From CAZCTC01 sp964501335 (GTDB lineage Bacteria; Chloroflexota; Anaerolineae; B4-G1; SLSP01), in contig CAZCTC010000044.1 of assembly GCA_964501335.1 (NCBI GenBank), positions 1-64,000 of the forward strand: 64,000 nucleotides of DNA, written 5' to 3'. The notes under the pieces were generated by a model. That model was not told where the DNA came from and searched no databases. It saw only the letters and a program-made list of their open reading frames with translations. This document shows, piece by piece, positions 40,804-48,933 of this stretch (positions are counted from its first letter, which is position 1; each line of letters begins with the position of its first letter). Both the position numbers and the translations under genes were made by a program.

Positions 40804-42353
40804 CAGTTGGGCACTCCGACGGGTTGAACTTCGATCACAGGCACGGGGATGCTGCCGTTGGTGGGACCGTAGGAACCACACTGCTGGCCTTCAGGCGTCA
40901 TCCCGGCCTGCTTTGCCAGGAACCAGGGGATGACCGGCTGGTAACCCAGCAGTGATAGGTTGTACTTGGTCCAGGGATCGGTCTGGTTGACCCATTTGTA
41001 CTCGGCGCACTGATCCACGCTCCCCCACCAGGCCGTAGCCGGGCAGGTCGCGGGCTTGCCACCGCAGTCCGAATGAGGGATGCCCACCGGTTCGCCTTCG
41101 GGCCGGCAGAAGCAGGGCGAGGACTCCATCCGGGTACACTTCATCTCGTCATAGCGGAAGGTCCATTCGGGATACCACCAGGTGCGGATCTGCACCTGAT
41201 ACGATTCCCGGTCCCAGCTCTGCACCCGTTCATCGCAGGCGCAATCGCGCTCCTGGCATTCAGGGTTCCAGGCCGGGCCGTTGCGGTCCAGCTCCCAGGA
41301 GGTGGTCTCGAAGGAGTATTCCACGGCGTAGCCGGAGAGGGTCTGGGTGCCGCCGTTCCATTCCCGATCGGGGATGGTCCAGGTCACTTCGTCGGGGGGC
41401 CGGAAGCCGAAGATTTCGCCGGTGGTGAGCTTCCAGCGGCGCCAGGCCGCGCCGATTTGATAGTTGACGCGGGTGCCGGGCGAGACGGTGCCGCCGGCCT
41501 GGGGGCAGTTGGGCATGGTGGATTCTGTGTACGAGGCGTTGTAATCCACATCGCAGGGCAACGCCTTGTCGGAGAAGGATTCGATGTCGTTGGGCTTGCC
41601 GGTGTAGGTCAGTTTGGTGGGCAGGGCGACTAGGCTGCGAGGCCAGGGATTGCGGAGCACTTCGGCGGCGGGGATGATGACCTGGGCCTGGATGTTCCAG
41701 CCGGGCCAGCGGGGACAGGGCTGCGTGATGATGCCGCCGGAGACTTCGGGCGGGGTATTACAGGGCCATTCGGGAGCCGGCGGCGGCGTTTGCTGCGGGC
41801 GAGGCGTCGGAGTGACGGCGCTGCATTCGCCCGGGGCGGCGCAGCGGGCCGAGACGACGTAGGAAACGCGGCCGGAGTGCCACCAGGTTACGACGGCGAA
41901 GGGATACGGCTCGCCGGCCTGCACAGGGCAGGAGACGATGGCATCGGCGCCGGCGATGACGCAGTTCCGGGTGTAGTAGCCGTCGGCGGGCAGCCCGGGC
42001 GGGGGCGCGGCGGTCGGACGAGGACCGCCGCCCCCTCCCGGCGGCGTGGGGGGCTGAGGGCCGGGATCGCCACCGCCGCCCGGCGGGGGAGTGGTGGGTT
42101 GAGGTGGAGGAGGAGTGGCTCCGCCTCCACCAGGTGGAACGACATTGCATACTTGAAAACACCCACCGGGGCCCACACATGATCCCTCTCCTGGTGCGCA
42201 AGTGCAACAACCGCCTTGTGCACATCCTTTCTGGGGTAGCACCCAAGGTACTAAAACCAGCAGTAATAGGCCAAATCCGATTAAGGTAGCGGCGTAGCGG
42301 TAGAATCGGGAGAAGCCGGCAAAATGTCGACTTGTATCTTGGTGACGATCCAT
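40803..42353 (-). CDS. Secreted proline-rich protein of unknown function
   Basis: A 516-residue protein with a basic N-terminus and a signal peptide (about 20-45, AATLIGFGLLLLVLVPWVLP), a Cys/Gly-rich segment (about 45-70), a Pro/Gly-rich linker (about 72-118), and a large domain with many Trp and Cys residues (about 120-510). AGGAGGGACG precedes its start. It overlaps the end of the upstream gene by 73 nt. Cysteines after secretion suggest disulphide-stabilised surface structure. No family recognised. Confidence 0.6.
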   Translation of the reverse strand: MDRHQDTSRHFAGFSRFYRYAATLIGFGLLLLVLVPWVLPQKGCAQGGCCTCAPGEGSCVGPGGCFQVCNVVPPGGGGATPPPPQPTTPPPGGGGDPGPQPPTPPGGGGGPRPTAAPPPGLPADGYYTRNCVIAGADAIVSCPVQAGEPYPFAVVTWWHSGRVSYVVSARCAAPGECSAVTPTPRPQQTPPPAPEWPCNTPPEVSGGIITQPCPRWPGWNIQAQVIIPAAEVLRNPWPRSLVALPTKLTYTGKPNDIESFSDKALPCDVDYNASYTESTMPNCPQAGGTVSPGTRVNYQIGAAWRRWKLTTGEIFGFRPPDEVTWTIPDREWNGGTQTLSGYAVEYSFETTSWELDRNGPAWNPECQERDCACDERVQSWDRESYQVQIRTWWYPEWTFRYDEMKCTRMESSPCFCRPEGEPVGIPHSDCGGKPATCPATAWWGSVDQCAEYKWVNQTDPWTKYNLSLLGYQPVIPWFLAKQAGMTPEGQQCGSYGPTNGSIPVPVIEVQPVGVPN

Positions 42354-42982
42354 CGTCCCTCCTGATATTCGATAGTGCCTTTGAGAAGGCGGAATGGATA
42401 CTGATCGGTGAATTTGGGTGGGCGTACGATAAACACAGCCGGATCACTGGGGAAATCGCTTGACCCATTGCAGGATTTGGGATGTTCCTGGCAGAATTTT
42501 TGCCAGGCAGAAGCATACATCAAAGCACCTTTGCTCGATACAGAAACTGCTGCTTGGCATATGGATTTTTTACAGGTTAAATTCTGTGGTCCAAATTCGG
42601 CTAATCGAACGCCATACGGAATAGATTTACAGTAATCGATCCATGATTGATCTGTAGTTGAATTTTCGATTCCTTCTTTCAGTTCCTCGAAAGTTGCTGG
42701 ATACTTAGACAGATCGTCTCCTTGATCGGCCAGAGTGTCATATTTGATGGCGTGCATGAACGTCTCCCAGGCCGCATCCGTGTCGAGTTCCGGCGTCGCC
42801 GTCGGGGCGGGCGTTGCGGTGTAGGTGGGCTGCGGCGTGATGGGTTGCAGCCGGTTGTAGGGCACGGCCGCCTTGACCAGGTTGCCGACGATGCCGACCA
42901 ACAGAATGGTCAGAACGACCAGGGCCAGCCAGCCGGCTGGGGTAATCCGGGAAACCAAGGATTGTTTCTTTTCCTGAGACAT
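42281..42982 (-). CDS. Membrane-anchored extracytoplasmic protein, unknown
   Basis: A 233-residue protein with an N-terminal transmembrane helix (about 17-38, LALVVLTILLVGIVGNLV), a Thr/Pro linker (TPQPTYTATPAPTATP, about 49-64), and a soluble domain with four Cys (about 65-225). GGAGG precedes the start. GC content drops in the middle (42440-42700). The linker is of the same kind as that of the adhesin-like gene, which suggests shared cell-surface placement. Confidence 0.6.
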   Translation of the reverse strand: MSQEKKQSLVSRITPAGWLALVVLTILLVGIVGNLVKAAVPYNRLQPITPQPTYTATPAPTATPELDTDAAWETFMHAIKYDTLADQGDDLSKYPATFEELKEGIENSTTDQSWIDYCKSIPYGVRLAEFGPQNLTCKKSICQAAVSVSSKGALMYASAWQKFCQEHPKSCNGSSDFPSDPAVFIVRPPKFTDQYPFRLLKGTIEYQEGRWIVTKIQVDILPASPDSTATPLP

Positions 42983-43040
42983 GAGATTCCTCCTTAAGGA
43001 TTTGAGATGGCTTAGGGCGATTATAATACGTCTGCGGATA

Positions 43041-43106
43041 GGGTCACGCAGCCGGGCCGCTGTAAAGCAAAGGCCCTTGCTGTGCAGCCGCCCGGCTGCA
43101 TGACCC
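43041..43106. other. Long imperfect hairpin between operon genes
   Basis: GGGTCACGCAGCCGGGC (43041-43057) pairs with GCCCGGCTGCATGACCC (43090-43106) with one mismatch; an inner stem pairs AAGCAAAGGCCCTTGCT. No U-tract follows on either strand, so it is not a standard terminator. It might be an RNA-processing or mRNA-stabilising hairpin. Confidence 0.5.
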
Positions 43107-43117
43107 CGGCAATCGCT

Positions 43118-43561
43118 CTATTGCCCCTCCTGTCCCACGCCCCAGGCCGGCCGCTCGATGGCCCGGACATTGAGTCGAAAGCCGTTCACGCCGAAGATCG
43201 AGAGGAAGACGGTCTGCGCCTCGCTCCAACCCTGCACCACGATGTACCGGTTGTCCTGGATGTGGACATCGGTCACATGGAGCTGCGGATCGTTGCGGGT
43301 GGCGTAGTCCGATGCCACCGCCCGCGCTTCGGGTTTCAGGATCATCCGTCCCGAGCCGGTGAAGGTCTGCGGGTCGATCTCGGAGGCGGCCGCGACGGCA
43401 GCCGATGAGACGGCCCAGCGGGCCCGGACATACTGTTGCCAGAGCAGGCCTCCGTCGAAGACCAGACCGACCAGGGCGAGGAAGAGCGGCAGCAGGATGG
43501 CGGTCCAGAGGAGCGCCTGGCCGTCTTCCTGGCGGGTCGGAGTTCGCTGGATAGGTTTCAC
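43118..43561 (-). CDS. TadG/TadE-like minor pilin
   Basis: A 147-residue protein starting at GTG 43561 after GGAG. The N-terminus EDGQALLWTAILLPLFLALVGLVFDGG is the TadE/TadG-type signal and helix (G-Q-A with a downstream hydrophobic stretch). The frame continues upstream into a palindromic repeat, so an earlier ATG is unlikely to be used. The extracytoplasmic part has no further motif. It would be a pseudopilin of the Tad apparatus. Confidence 0.7.
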   Translation of the reverse strand: MKPIQRTPTRQEDGQALLWTAILLPLFLALVGLVFDGGLLWQQYVRARWAVSSAAVAAASEIDPQTFTGSGRMILKPEARAVASDYATRNDPQLHVTDVHIQDNRYIVVQGWSEAQTVFLSIFGVNGFRLNVRAIERPAWGVGQEGQ

Positions 43562-43587
43562 TTCTTTATCTCCTTTCCTTTTGATTT

Positions 43588-43645
43588 TTCGTAATCCGTA
43601 ATGCGTAATCCGTTTCCGGTTACGCATCACGCATTACGCAGCACT
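43588..43645. repeat. Palindromic GTAATGCGTAATCC-type intergenic repeat
   Basis: CGTAATCCGTAATGCGTAAT on the left is mirrored by TTACGCATCACGCATTACGC on the right, giving a near-palindrome of about 58 bp between two pilin-like genes. Confidence 0.65.
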
Positions 43646-43646
43646 T

Positions 43647-44051
43647 CTACCAACGGGATTTCCAGCGATAGGTGGGCATCTCTTCCTGCGAGCAGACCCG
43701 GGTGGGCAGGAGCAGATCACCATAGGGGACCGGTGGCCGGGGTACGGGATAGCAGACCTGCACCCGGACATTGGTGGCCCGGTTCCAGGTGGCGGCATGG
43801 AGTCGCACCTGAGCGGTATCCGGATTGAGCCCGAAGCCGGAGAGCGTGTATCTTGCTGCATTGAAGGCCTGGCTGGGGCCGCGGTCGCCGTTCAGAGTGG
43901 CGATGGCGTGCCGGGTCGAGGACCAGGCGGCGGCCTGAGTCGCCAGTTTGGCATAGAAGCCCTGGCCGAAGGCGATGACGCCGGCAGCGAAGAGCAGCAG
44001 GAGCGGCAGGACCAGGACGAACTCCACGTAGGCCTGACCGCGTTGCTTCAC
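43647..44051 (-). CDS. TadE-like minor pilin
   Basis: A 134-residue protein starting at GTG 44051 in a GTGA overlap with the preceding small gene. The N-terminus KQRGQAYVEFVLVLPLLLLFAAGV is the classical TadE motif: G-Q-A-x-V-E-F then a hydrophobic helix, with Glu at the +5 position. It belongs with the TadE-like protein at 44808 and the TadG-like protein at 43118. Confidence 0.75.
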   Translation of the reverse strand: MKQRGQAYVEFVLVLPLLLLFAAGVIAFGQGFYAKLATQAAAWSSTRHAIATLNGDRGPSQAFNAARYTLSGFGLNPDTAQVRLHAATWNRATNVRVQVCYPVPRPPVPYGDLLLPTRVCSQEEMPTYRWKSRW

Positions 44052-44218
44052 CAGCGCCCTTCCCACACGGTTTGCGGCAGGGCCCAGGGCGAATGCGGAT
44101 CGAGCCTGGCGTCCGGCGCCGGCACGAGGTTCGCAAACAACAGCGAGAGCAAAGCGACGACGACCAGGCCGGCGAGCTGCATCAGCAGACCCTTCCAGAG
44201 TTGTTCGGGGGTATTCAT
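44048..44218 (-). CDS. Small single-pass membrane protein
   Basis: A 56-residue protein with one helix (about 11-30, LLMQLAGLVVVALLSLLFANLV) and a short C-terminal tail rich in Trp and Pro. It starts 15 nt after the PPC-domain gene and overlaps the next gene by GTGA, so it is translationally coupled. Its position between pilin-like genes suggests a role in the apparatus. No family known to me. Confidence 0.6.
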   Translation of the reverse strand: MNTPEQLWKGLLMQLAGLVVVALLSLLFANLVPAPDARLDPHSPWALPQTVWEGRW

Positions 44219-44232
44219 GGCCGGTTTCCATC

Positions 44233-44796
44233 CTACTGCCCCCCGTTCCAGGCGGCTTTGGCCGTCAGGGTGTAGGTTCCGGTGGCGCCGAGCGCCGGCT
44301 GGACCAGGACATAGTAGGTGCCGGTGACCAGGTGGGCAACCTGGAGCTGTTCCAGGCTGCCCGCGGTCTCGGAACGGGTGATGGGCTGACCCGGCGGATT
44401 GCCGTGCAGGTAGAGATCGACATCGCCCTGGCCTTCCAACTTTACAGCCAGGTCTACGGGGCCCTGGCAGACCTCCAACCGGAACCAATCCTGATCCAGA
44501 TCATCCGGCGCGGTCCCCTTGACGCATTGGTCGATGGGTTGGGCGGCGGTGTGGACTTCGTTGGGCTCCAGTTCGGAGACGGTGCAGGGTTGGGACGCCG
44601 GTGCGCCGCCATGGCCCTGCACGATGGGCAGATAGGTACGGTAAGTTAAGGTTTGCGGATCGATCGGCAACGGGAGGCAGAGCCCGCCGGCGTCGGCTTT
44701 GACCGATTCCGGGGGCAACTGCGCGCCGATCGCGGTCAGGGCCAGGAGCAGCAGGGCGGAGAGCAACGGTAGACTCCAGAGCTGTAGCTTTTTCAT
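44233..44796 (-). CDS. Secreted protein with PPC (pre-peptidase C-terminal) domain
   Basis: A 187-residue protein with a signal peptide (about residues 1-23, MKKLQLWSLPLLSALLLLA) and a C-terminal PPC domain (about 95-180): ELEPNE..., DLDQDWFRLEV, GDVDLYLHGN and GTYYVLVQP. AGGAGG precedes ATG 44796. PPC domains are usually appended to secreted enzymes; here it is alone and may bind or stabilise surface structures. Confidence 0.75.
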   Translation of the reverse strand: MKKLQLWSLPLLSALLLLALTAIGAQLPPESVKADAGGLCLPLPIDPQTLTYRTYLPIVQGHGGAPASQPCTVSELEPNEVHTAAQPIDQCVKGTAPDDLDQDWFRLEVCQGPVDLAVKLEGQGDVDLYLHGNPPGQPITRSETAGSLEQLQVAHLVTGTYYVLVQPALGATGTYTLTAKAAWNGGQ

Positions 44797-44807
44797 AAGG
44801 TCCTCCT

Positions 44808-45230
44808 CTATTCGAACCGCTCGGGCGGTCCGGGGAAAAAGTCTTCCAGACGGAAGAAGGCGGAGGATTTGAGGCTGAGGTTCAGCCCTCCGCCCATGAG
44901 GGCTCCCAGGCCGGTGGGCCAGTGATAGGGGACATCGGCGCGGGCCTGGACCGAACGATAGGCGGGCCGGACGGCGAGGGTAAACCCGCCGTTGTGCTCC
45001 TGGGCCATGCTGCCCAGGCCGGTCCCGAGCATCTGCTGGTAGACGGTATAGCCGTCGGTTACCGGGCGGCCCACGGCCACCTGCCGGGCGCCCTCGAAGG
45101 TAGCCGTGGCGGTGACCTCGCGGGCCCACCAGAAGTAGGCGAACTCCCAGATCAACAGGATGAGCAGGAGCATCCCCGGTAACACGATTACAAATTCGGT
45201 AAATCCCTGTCCGCGCCGACGTTTGAGCAT
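44808..45230 (-). CDS. tadE: TadE-like minor pilin
   Basis: A 140-residue protein with MLKRRRGQGFTEFVIVLPGM followed by a hydrophobic helix: a TadE N-terminus with G at the cleavage site, T-E-F, and Glu at +5. Its ribosome binding site is TAGGAGG, which includes the TAG stop of the Flp gene just upstream. The C-terminal half has Gly/Tyr-rich strands. Confidence 0.75.
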   Translation of the reverse strand: MLKRRRGQGFTEFVIVLPGMLLLILLIWEFAYFWWAREVTATATFEGARQVAVGRPVTDGYTVYQQMLGTGLGSMAQEHNGGFTLAVRPAYRSVQARADVPYHWPTGLGALMGGGLNLSLKSSAFFRLEDFFPGPPERFE

Positions 45231-45239
45231 GGTTTCCTC

Positions 45240-45395
45240 CTACGGCAGGGCGTTGATGCGGCCCTGCTGGCGTTGGAAGACGTTGCCGACCAACTGGATC
45301 GTGCCGACGACGATGGCGGCGATGGAGAGAATGGCCGCCAGCAGGACGACGTACTCGACGTACCCCTGCCCCTTGCGATTTTGTTTCAACAACAT
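45240..45395 (-). CDS. flp: Flp-type major pilin
   Basis: A 51-residue pilin. MLLKQNRKGQG is the basic leader, then YVEYVVLLAAILSIAAIVVG is the hydrophobic helix with Glu near +4/+5 and Tyr, the Flp signature. GGAGG lies 8 nt before ATG 45395. It is the structural subunit of the Tad pilus and should be processed by the peptidase encoded at 40183. Confidence 0.8.
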   Translation of the reverse strand: MLLKQNRKGQGYVEYVVLLAAILSIAAIVVGTIQLVGNVFQRQQGRINALP

Positions 45396-45424
45396 AGTAA
45401 CGAACCTCCTTGGAATTTTTGGTG

Positions 45425-45590
45425 ATGCGCTGTGGATGACGAGTCTTGACGCATCACGCTTGACGAATTACGTCTCGGCCTCACCTCCTTTCTGATTCAT
45501 ATTTCACCGCTGAGCCGCCGAGGACACAGAGAAGAATTCAATTTTCTTGTCTCTGCGCTCTCAGCGCCCTCTGCGGTGAATTCTTTCTTC
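45425..45590. repeat. Two short palindromic repeats between flp and tadC
   Basis: The first (about 45425-45475) has GATGCGC...GACGCATCACG...ATTACG units. The second (45504-45590) begins TTTCACCGCTGAG and ends CTCTGCGGTGAATTC in inverted form, with CACAGAG/TCTCTGCG inside, a variant of the ACGCAGAG family. Confidence 0.6.
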
Positions 45591-46485
45591 ATCCTCCCAG
45601 CACGCCGACCAGCTGGATGGCGCCGGGAGCAATGAGCAACAGGGCGATGGCGATGATGGCGAAGAAGGCGGGGATGACCATCATCACGGCATTCTTGTAG
45701 CCGCGTTCGGTCAACAGCAACTTGATCCGGACGCGGGCGTCGTTCGCCATGCGACGTAAGGTCTGGGCCAGACCCCCACCGCCCATTTCGTAGGCGGCTT
45801 CCAGCCGTTCTGTCACCCGGATGATCTCCTGCAGGTGGCCGCAGCGCCGATCGGCGGTCTGCAAAGCCCCCTTGAAGTCCTGGGTCACGGAGTAGTCGGC
45901 GGCGATCTGGCGGAACTCCCCGATCCAGGCGCCGCCCGGCCGCTCGCTCAAGGCATTGATGGCCGAAGGGAGCGCGTAGCCGGCGGAGATGTAAATCGCC
46001 AGCCGGTCCAGGGTGGAGGCCGCGTCGATGGTCAATTGCTCCTTGCGCTGTTGTTCGGCGTTGGCGATGGTCTGCAACGGCATGAACCAGCCGAGCAGCC
46101 CGGCGCCGATCACAAAGGGCAGCTCCATCCCGCCGAGCCCGCCGGGCAGGACCCGGGAGAGCAACAAGGCGAAGATCCCCACCATCCCGGCAAAGAGGCC
46201 GGCGGTGAAGATTCGGTAGCCCATCACGCTTTCCGGGGTGAGGAAGGGGGCGGGGTAACCCGCCCGGGCCAGCTGTTCTTCCAGGTCGGAGCGCTGCTGC
46301 TCCCAATCCCGGCGGCCGATCTGCGCCACCCGCTTGCCGGCGGGCGTGAAGAAGGCGTCCATCAGCCGGGGCAGGAAGGCCCGGTTGTCGGGACCGGTCA
46401 AGCGGACCTTGACCGGGCGCGGGAAGAAGGCATCGACGGCCAGAAACATCCCGAACGCTGCCAGGAATCCAAAGAGCAGACTCAT
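45589..46485 (-). CDS. tadC: TadC-like inner-membrane platform protein (T2SSF)
   Basis: A 298-residue membrane protein of the type II secretion F superfamily. An N-terminal helix is followed by two central helices (about 95-150), the cytoplasmic T2SSF segment (ASTLDRLAIYISAGYALPSAINAL, then ALQTADRRCG and GGGGLAQTLRRMAND), and a C-terminal helix. The start overlaps the tadB stop as ATGA. With TadB it forms the platform on which the TadA ATPase acts. Confidence 0.85.
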   Translation of the reverse strand: MSLLFGFLAAFGMFLAVDAFFPRPVKVRLTGPDNRAFLPRLMDAFFTPAGKRVAQIGRRDWEQQRSDLEEQLARAGYPAPFLTPESVMGYRIFTAGLFAGMVGIFALLLSRVLPGGLGGMELPFVIGAGLLGWFMPLQTIANAEQQRKEQLTIDAASTLDRLAIYISAGYALPSAINALSERPGGAWIGEFRQIAADYSVTQDFKGALQTADRRCGHLQEIIRVTERLEAAYEMGGGGLAQTLRRMANDARVRIKLLLTERGYKNAVMMVIPAFFAIIAIALLLIAPGAIQLVGVLGG

Positions 46486-47387
46486 GCCCGCACCTCCCGT
46501 ACCATCACGGTGACTTCTTTGACCTCCAGGTTGAGCCCCCGCGTGGCGAGCCAGCGGGACAATACGTAGGCAATGACCGAGAAGACCAGGACCACCAGCA
46601 GCACCAGCTGCCCCAGCGAGGTGTTGTAGAAACCCTGCTCGTACCCTTTCATCCAGGGCAGCAACTTGAGCAGGAGAAAGAAGCCGAGGGGCGCCAGGCT
46701 GAGGATGATCGACTCCATTCGGGCCTGGGATTGTTTGGCGGCGATCTCCTTGCGGAGGGCCGATTGCTCGCGGATCATGGTTTCCAATCCCATGAGAACC
46801 TCGCCGGCGTTGCCGCCCTGGGTTTCTTTCAAGGTCAGGGCTTCGGCCACCATGTTGAGATAGGGCTCGCGGCGGCGGTCGAGGATGGGAGCGAAGGCGG
46901 CCTCCAGGCTGTCGCCCAGGTTGCGCCGGCTGTAGATCTCGCGGAAGTCGGCGCCGGCGGGATCGGGACCGTTGCGGGCGGCGTTGGAGAGGGCGTCGTT
47001 CATGGCGCCGGTAGCCGAGAAGCCCTCGCGCAAGAGGCCCACGACTTCGGCCAGGCTGTCGGCATAGTGCTCGTGGAATTTGTCGCGGCGGCTTTCCAGG
47101 TATTGCCAGAGCAAAAGCGGCGAGAGCACCAGGCCGGCCAGCCCGAAGACCGGAGCGCCCAGGGCGAAGCCGAGGAGGGTCAGGACGGCGGTTCCGCCCA
47201 GGCAGATCAGGACGAATTCTTTGGCCTGGATGGGCAGTTCGGCGGCGTCCAACCGTTCCTGGAAGCGGCGCAGCGGATCCCGGCGGGCCTGTTCCAGCCG
47301 CACGCGGGGCGGGAAGACCAGCGCGGAAAAGATCATAAAGATCCCGGCGGCGGCGATGATGCCGAAAATGATTACAGTCGGGTCCAT
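46482..47387 (-). CDS. tadB: TadB-like inner-membrane platform protein (T2SSF)
   Basis: A 301-residue T2SSF protein with an N-terminal helix (1-25), two helices around 60-95, the cytoplasmic signature (LAEVVGLLREGFSATGAMNDAL; GGNAGEVLMGLETMIREQ) and C-terminal helices. It lies after tadA and an intervening repeat, and overlaps tadC. Confidence 0.85.
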   Translation of the reverse strand: MDPTVIIFGIIAAAGIFMIFSALVFPPRVRLEQARRDPLRRFQERLDAAELPIQAKEFVLICLGGTAVLTLLGFALGAPVFGLAGLVLSPLLLWQYLESRRDKFHEHYADSLAEVVGLLREGFSATGAMNDALSNAARNGPDPAGADFREIYSRRNLGDSLEAAFAPILDRRREPYLNMVAEALTLKETQGGNAGEVLMGLETMIREQSALRKEIAAKQSQARMESIILSLAPLGFFLLLKLLPWMKGYEQGFYNTSLGQLVLLVVLVFSVIAYVLSRWLATRGLNLEVKEVTVMVREVRA

Positions 47388-47410
47388 TGGTTCCTCCTTG
47401 CAGAAGGGAA

Positions 47411-47556
47411 ATTCAACGCAGAGGCGCAGAGCAGCAGAGCCGCAGAGTTTTTCTGATCTATAAAAGTGTCAGGCGTAGAAGTAAATTTTTCCCTCTGCGC
47501 CTCTATCTGCGATATCTTCGATCCGCGTTCTCTGCGGCTCTGCGTTAAAATCTGGA
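47411..47556. repeat. ACGCAGAG-type palindromic repeat, copy 4
   Basis: Begins TTCAACGCAGAGGCGCAGAG, ends TCTGCGGCTCTGCGTTAAAA in inverted orientation, with a further CTCTGCGCCTCT inside. It occupies the gap between tadA and tadB. Confidence 0.8.
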
Positions 47557-47568
47557 AAATCCAGCGGT

Positions 47569-48933
47569 TCATCCCCGGCCTCCGGTGAAGAGGTTCCGTT
47601 GCAGGATGACGCCGCGTTCCTTCATCAGGGTGGCGAGTTTGTCGGGGAAGTAGCCGGTAAAGGCCAGACCCTGTCCCCGATCCTCGAAGACGTTCTGCAC
47701 CACGACTTTGCCGTCTTCCATGAAGCGGCTGGGGGCGATTTCGGCAATTTCGGTGACAAACCGGCGCGGCACGCCGCCCACGGAGACCCGTTTCAGGTAG
47801 AGGATGGCCTGGAAGGCATCGGCAATCTGCCGGCGGATCGCCAGGATGGGCACTTCCACGCCGCGCATCAGGTACATGGTCTCCATCCGCTGGATCACAT
47901 CCTGGGTCGAGTTGGCGTGCAATGTCAACATCTGTCCGTCGTGGCCGGTGTTCGCCGCGGTCAGCACATCGACAATCTCCGGGCCGCGAGCCTCGCCGGT
48001 CAAGATCCGATCGGGGCGCATCCGCAAGGATTGGATAATAAGGTCGGCAATGGTGTAGCTGCGGGCCTGCTCGGCCTGATCCCGGGTGGTCATCTGGATC
48101 ACATCGCGCTTGGCGATCTGAATCTCGGGCGTGTCTTCGACGACCAGAAAGCGGTCTGCGTCATCGGCGGCGTTGGCCAGGGCATTGAGGAAATTGGTCT
48201 TGCCCGAGGCGGTCCCGCCGGCGATGACCACATTGATCCGGGCCTTGACCAGCAGTTCCAGGAAGGCACGGGCCTGCGGGGTAATCGAGCCCAGCCGCTC
48301 CAGGTCGGACAGAGTGCGGGCGATCAACCGGTGCCGACGGATGGTCACGGCGATGGGGACATTGACCGTGAGGGGAGCCATGATGGCGTGGAGCCGCGAG
48401 CCGTCGCGCATCCGGCCGTCGACCTGCGGGTTGCTGTTGCTGAGGCCTTTGCCCCGCACGGCCCGATTGACGAAGTTGCGAACCTCGTCGGCATTGCGGA
48501 AGGTCACGCCGGCTTTTTCCTTGCCCCGTTGGGCATGGATGATCCAGATGTCGCCCGGCCCGTTGACGATCAACTCTTCGATCCCTTCGTCGGCGAGATA
48601 GGGCGAGAGCACGCCGAAGCCGAAGATGGTATCCATGATCTCCTGGACATAGGAATCGGCTTCGCGGGTCAGGGTCTCACCGGCGCCTCGGGCGTGCTGG
48701 ATCATCGATTCGATCAACGGGCGGACAATGCTCTCGGCGAGTCGGTAATCGGCATCGGACGGATCTTCGATCTGGGCGGGGCTGAACTGGCCCCGGATGC
48801 GGTTGCGGGCTTCGGCGAGCACCGCGTCGAAGCGATTCTCCCCGGCGTCGGCGTGGGCGGATTGCGCCTGCTGGAGGGCAGCGGCCGCCGGCGAGATACG
48901 GGCATTGGCGGAGAAGGGCGGACGACTGCTCAT
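47569..48933 (-). CDS. tadA: TadA/CpaF secretion ATPase
   Basis: A 454-residue hexameric ATPase of the Tad (VirB11-like) class. Motifs are GGTASGKT (239-246, Walker A), ILTGEARGPEIVD (Asp/Glu box, about 315-327), and GHDGQMLTLHANS (His box). An N-terminal extension (1-60) is Ala/Gln-rich. The start overlaps the tadZ stop as ATGA. It powers pilus assembly and, in some relatives, retraction. Confidence 0.92.
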   Translation of the reverse strand: MSSRPPFSANARISPAAAALQQAQSAHADAGENRFDAVLAEARNRIRGQFSPAQIEDPSDADYRLAESIVRPLIESMIQHARGAGETLTREADSYVQEIMDTIFGFGVLSPYLADEGIEELIVNGPGDIWIIHAQRGKEKAGVTFRNADEVRNFVNRAVRGKGLSNSNPQVDGRMRDGSRLHAIMAPLTVNVPIAVTIRRHRLIARTLSDLERLGSITPQARAFLELLVKARINVVIAGGTASGKTNFLNALANAADDADRFLVVEDTPEIQIAKRDVIQMTTRDQAEQARSYTIADLIIQSLRMRPDRILTGEARGPEIVDVLTAANTGHDGQMLTLHANSTQDVIQRMETMYLMRGVEVPILAIRRQIADAFQAILYLKRVSVGGVPRRFVTEIAEIAPSRFMEDGKVVVQNVFEDRGQGLAFTGYFPDKLATLMKERGVILQRNLFTGGRG

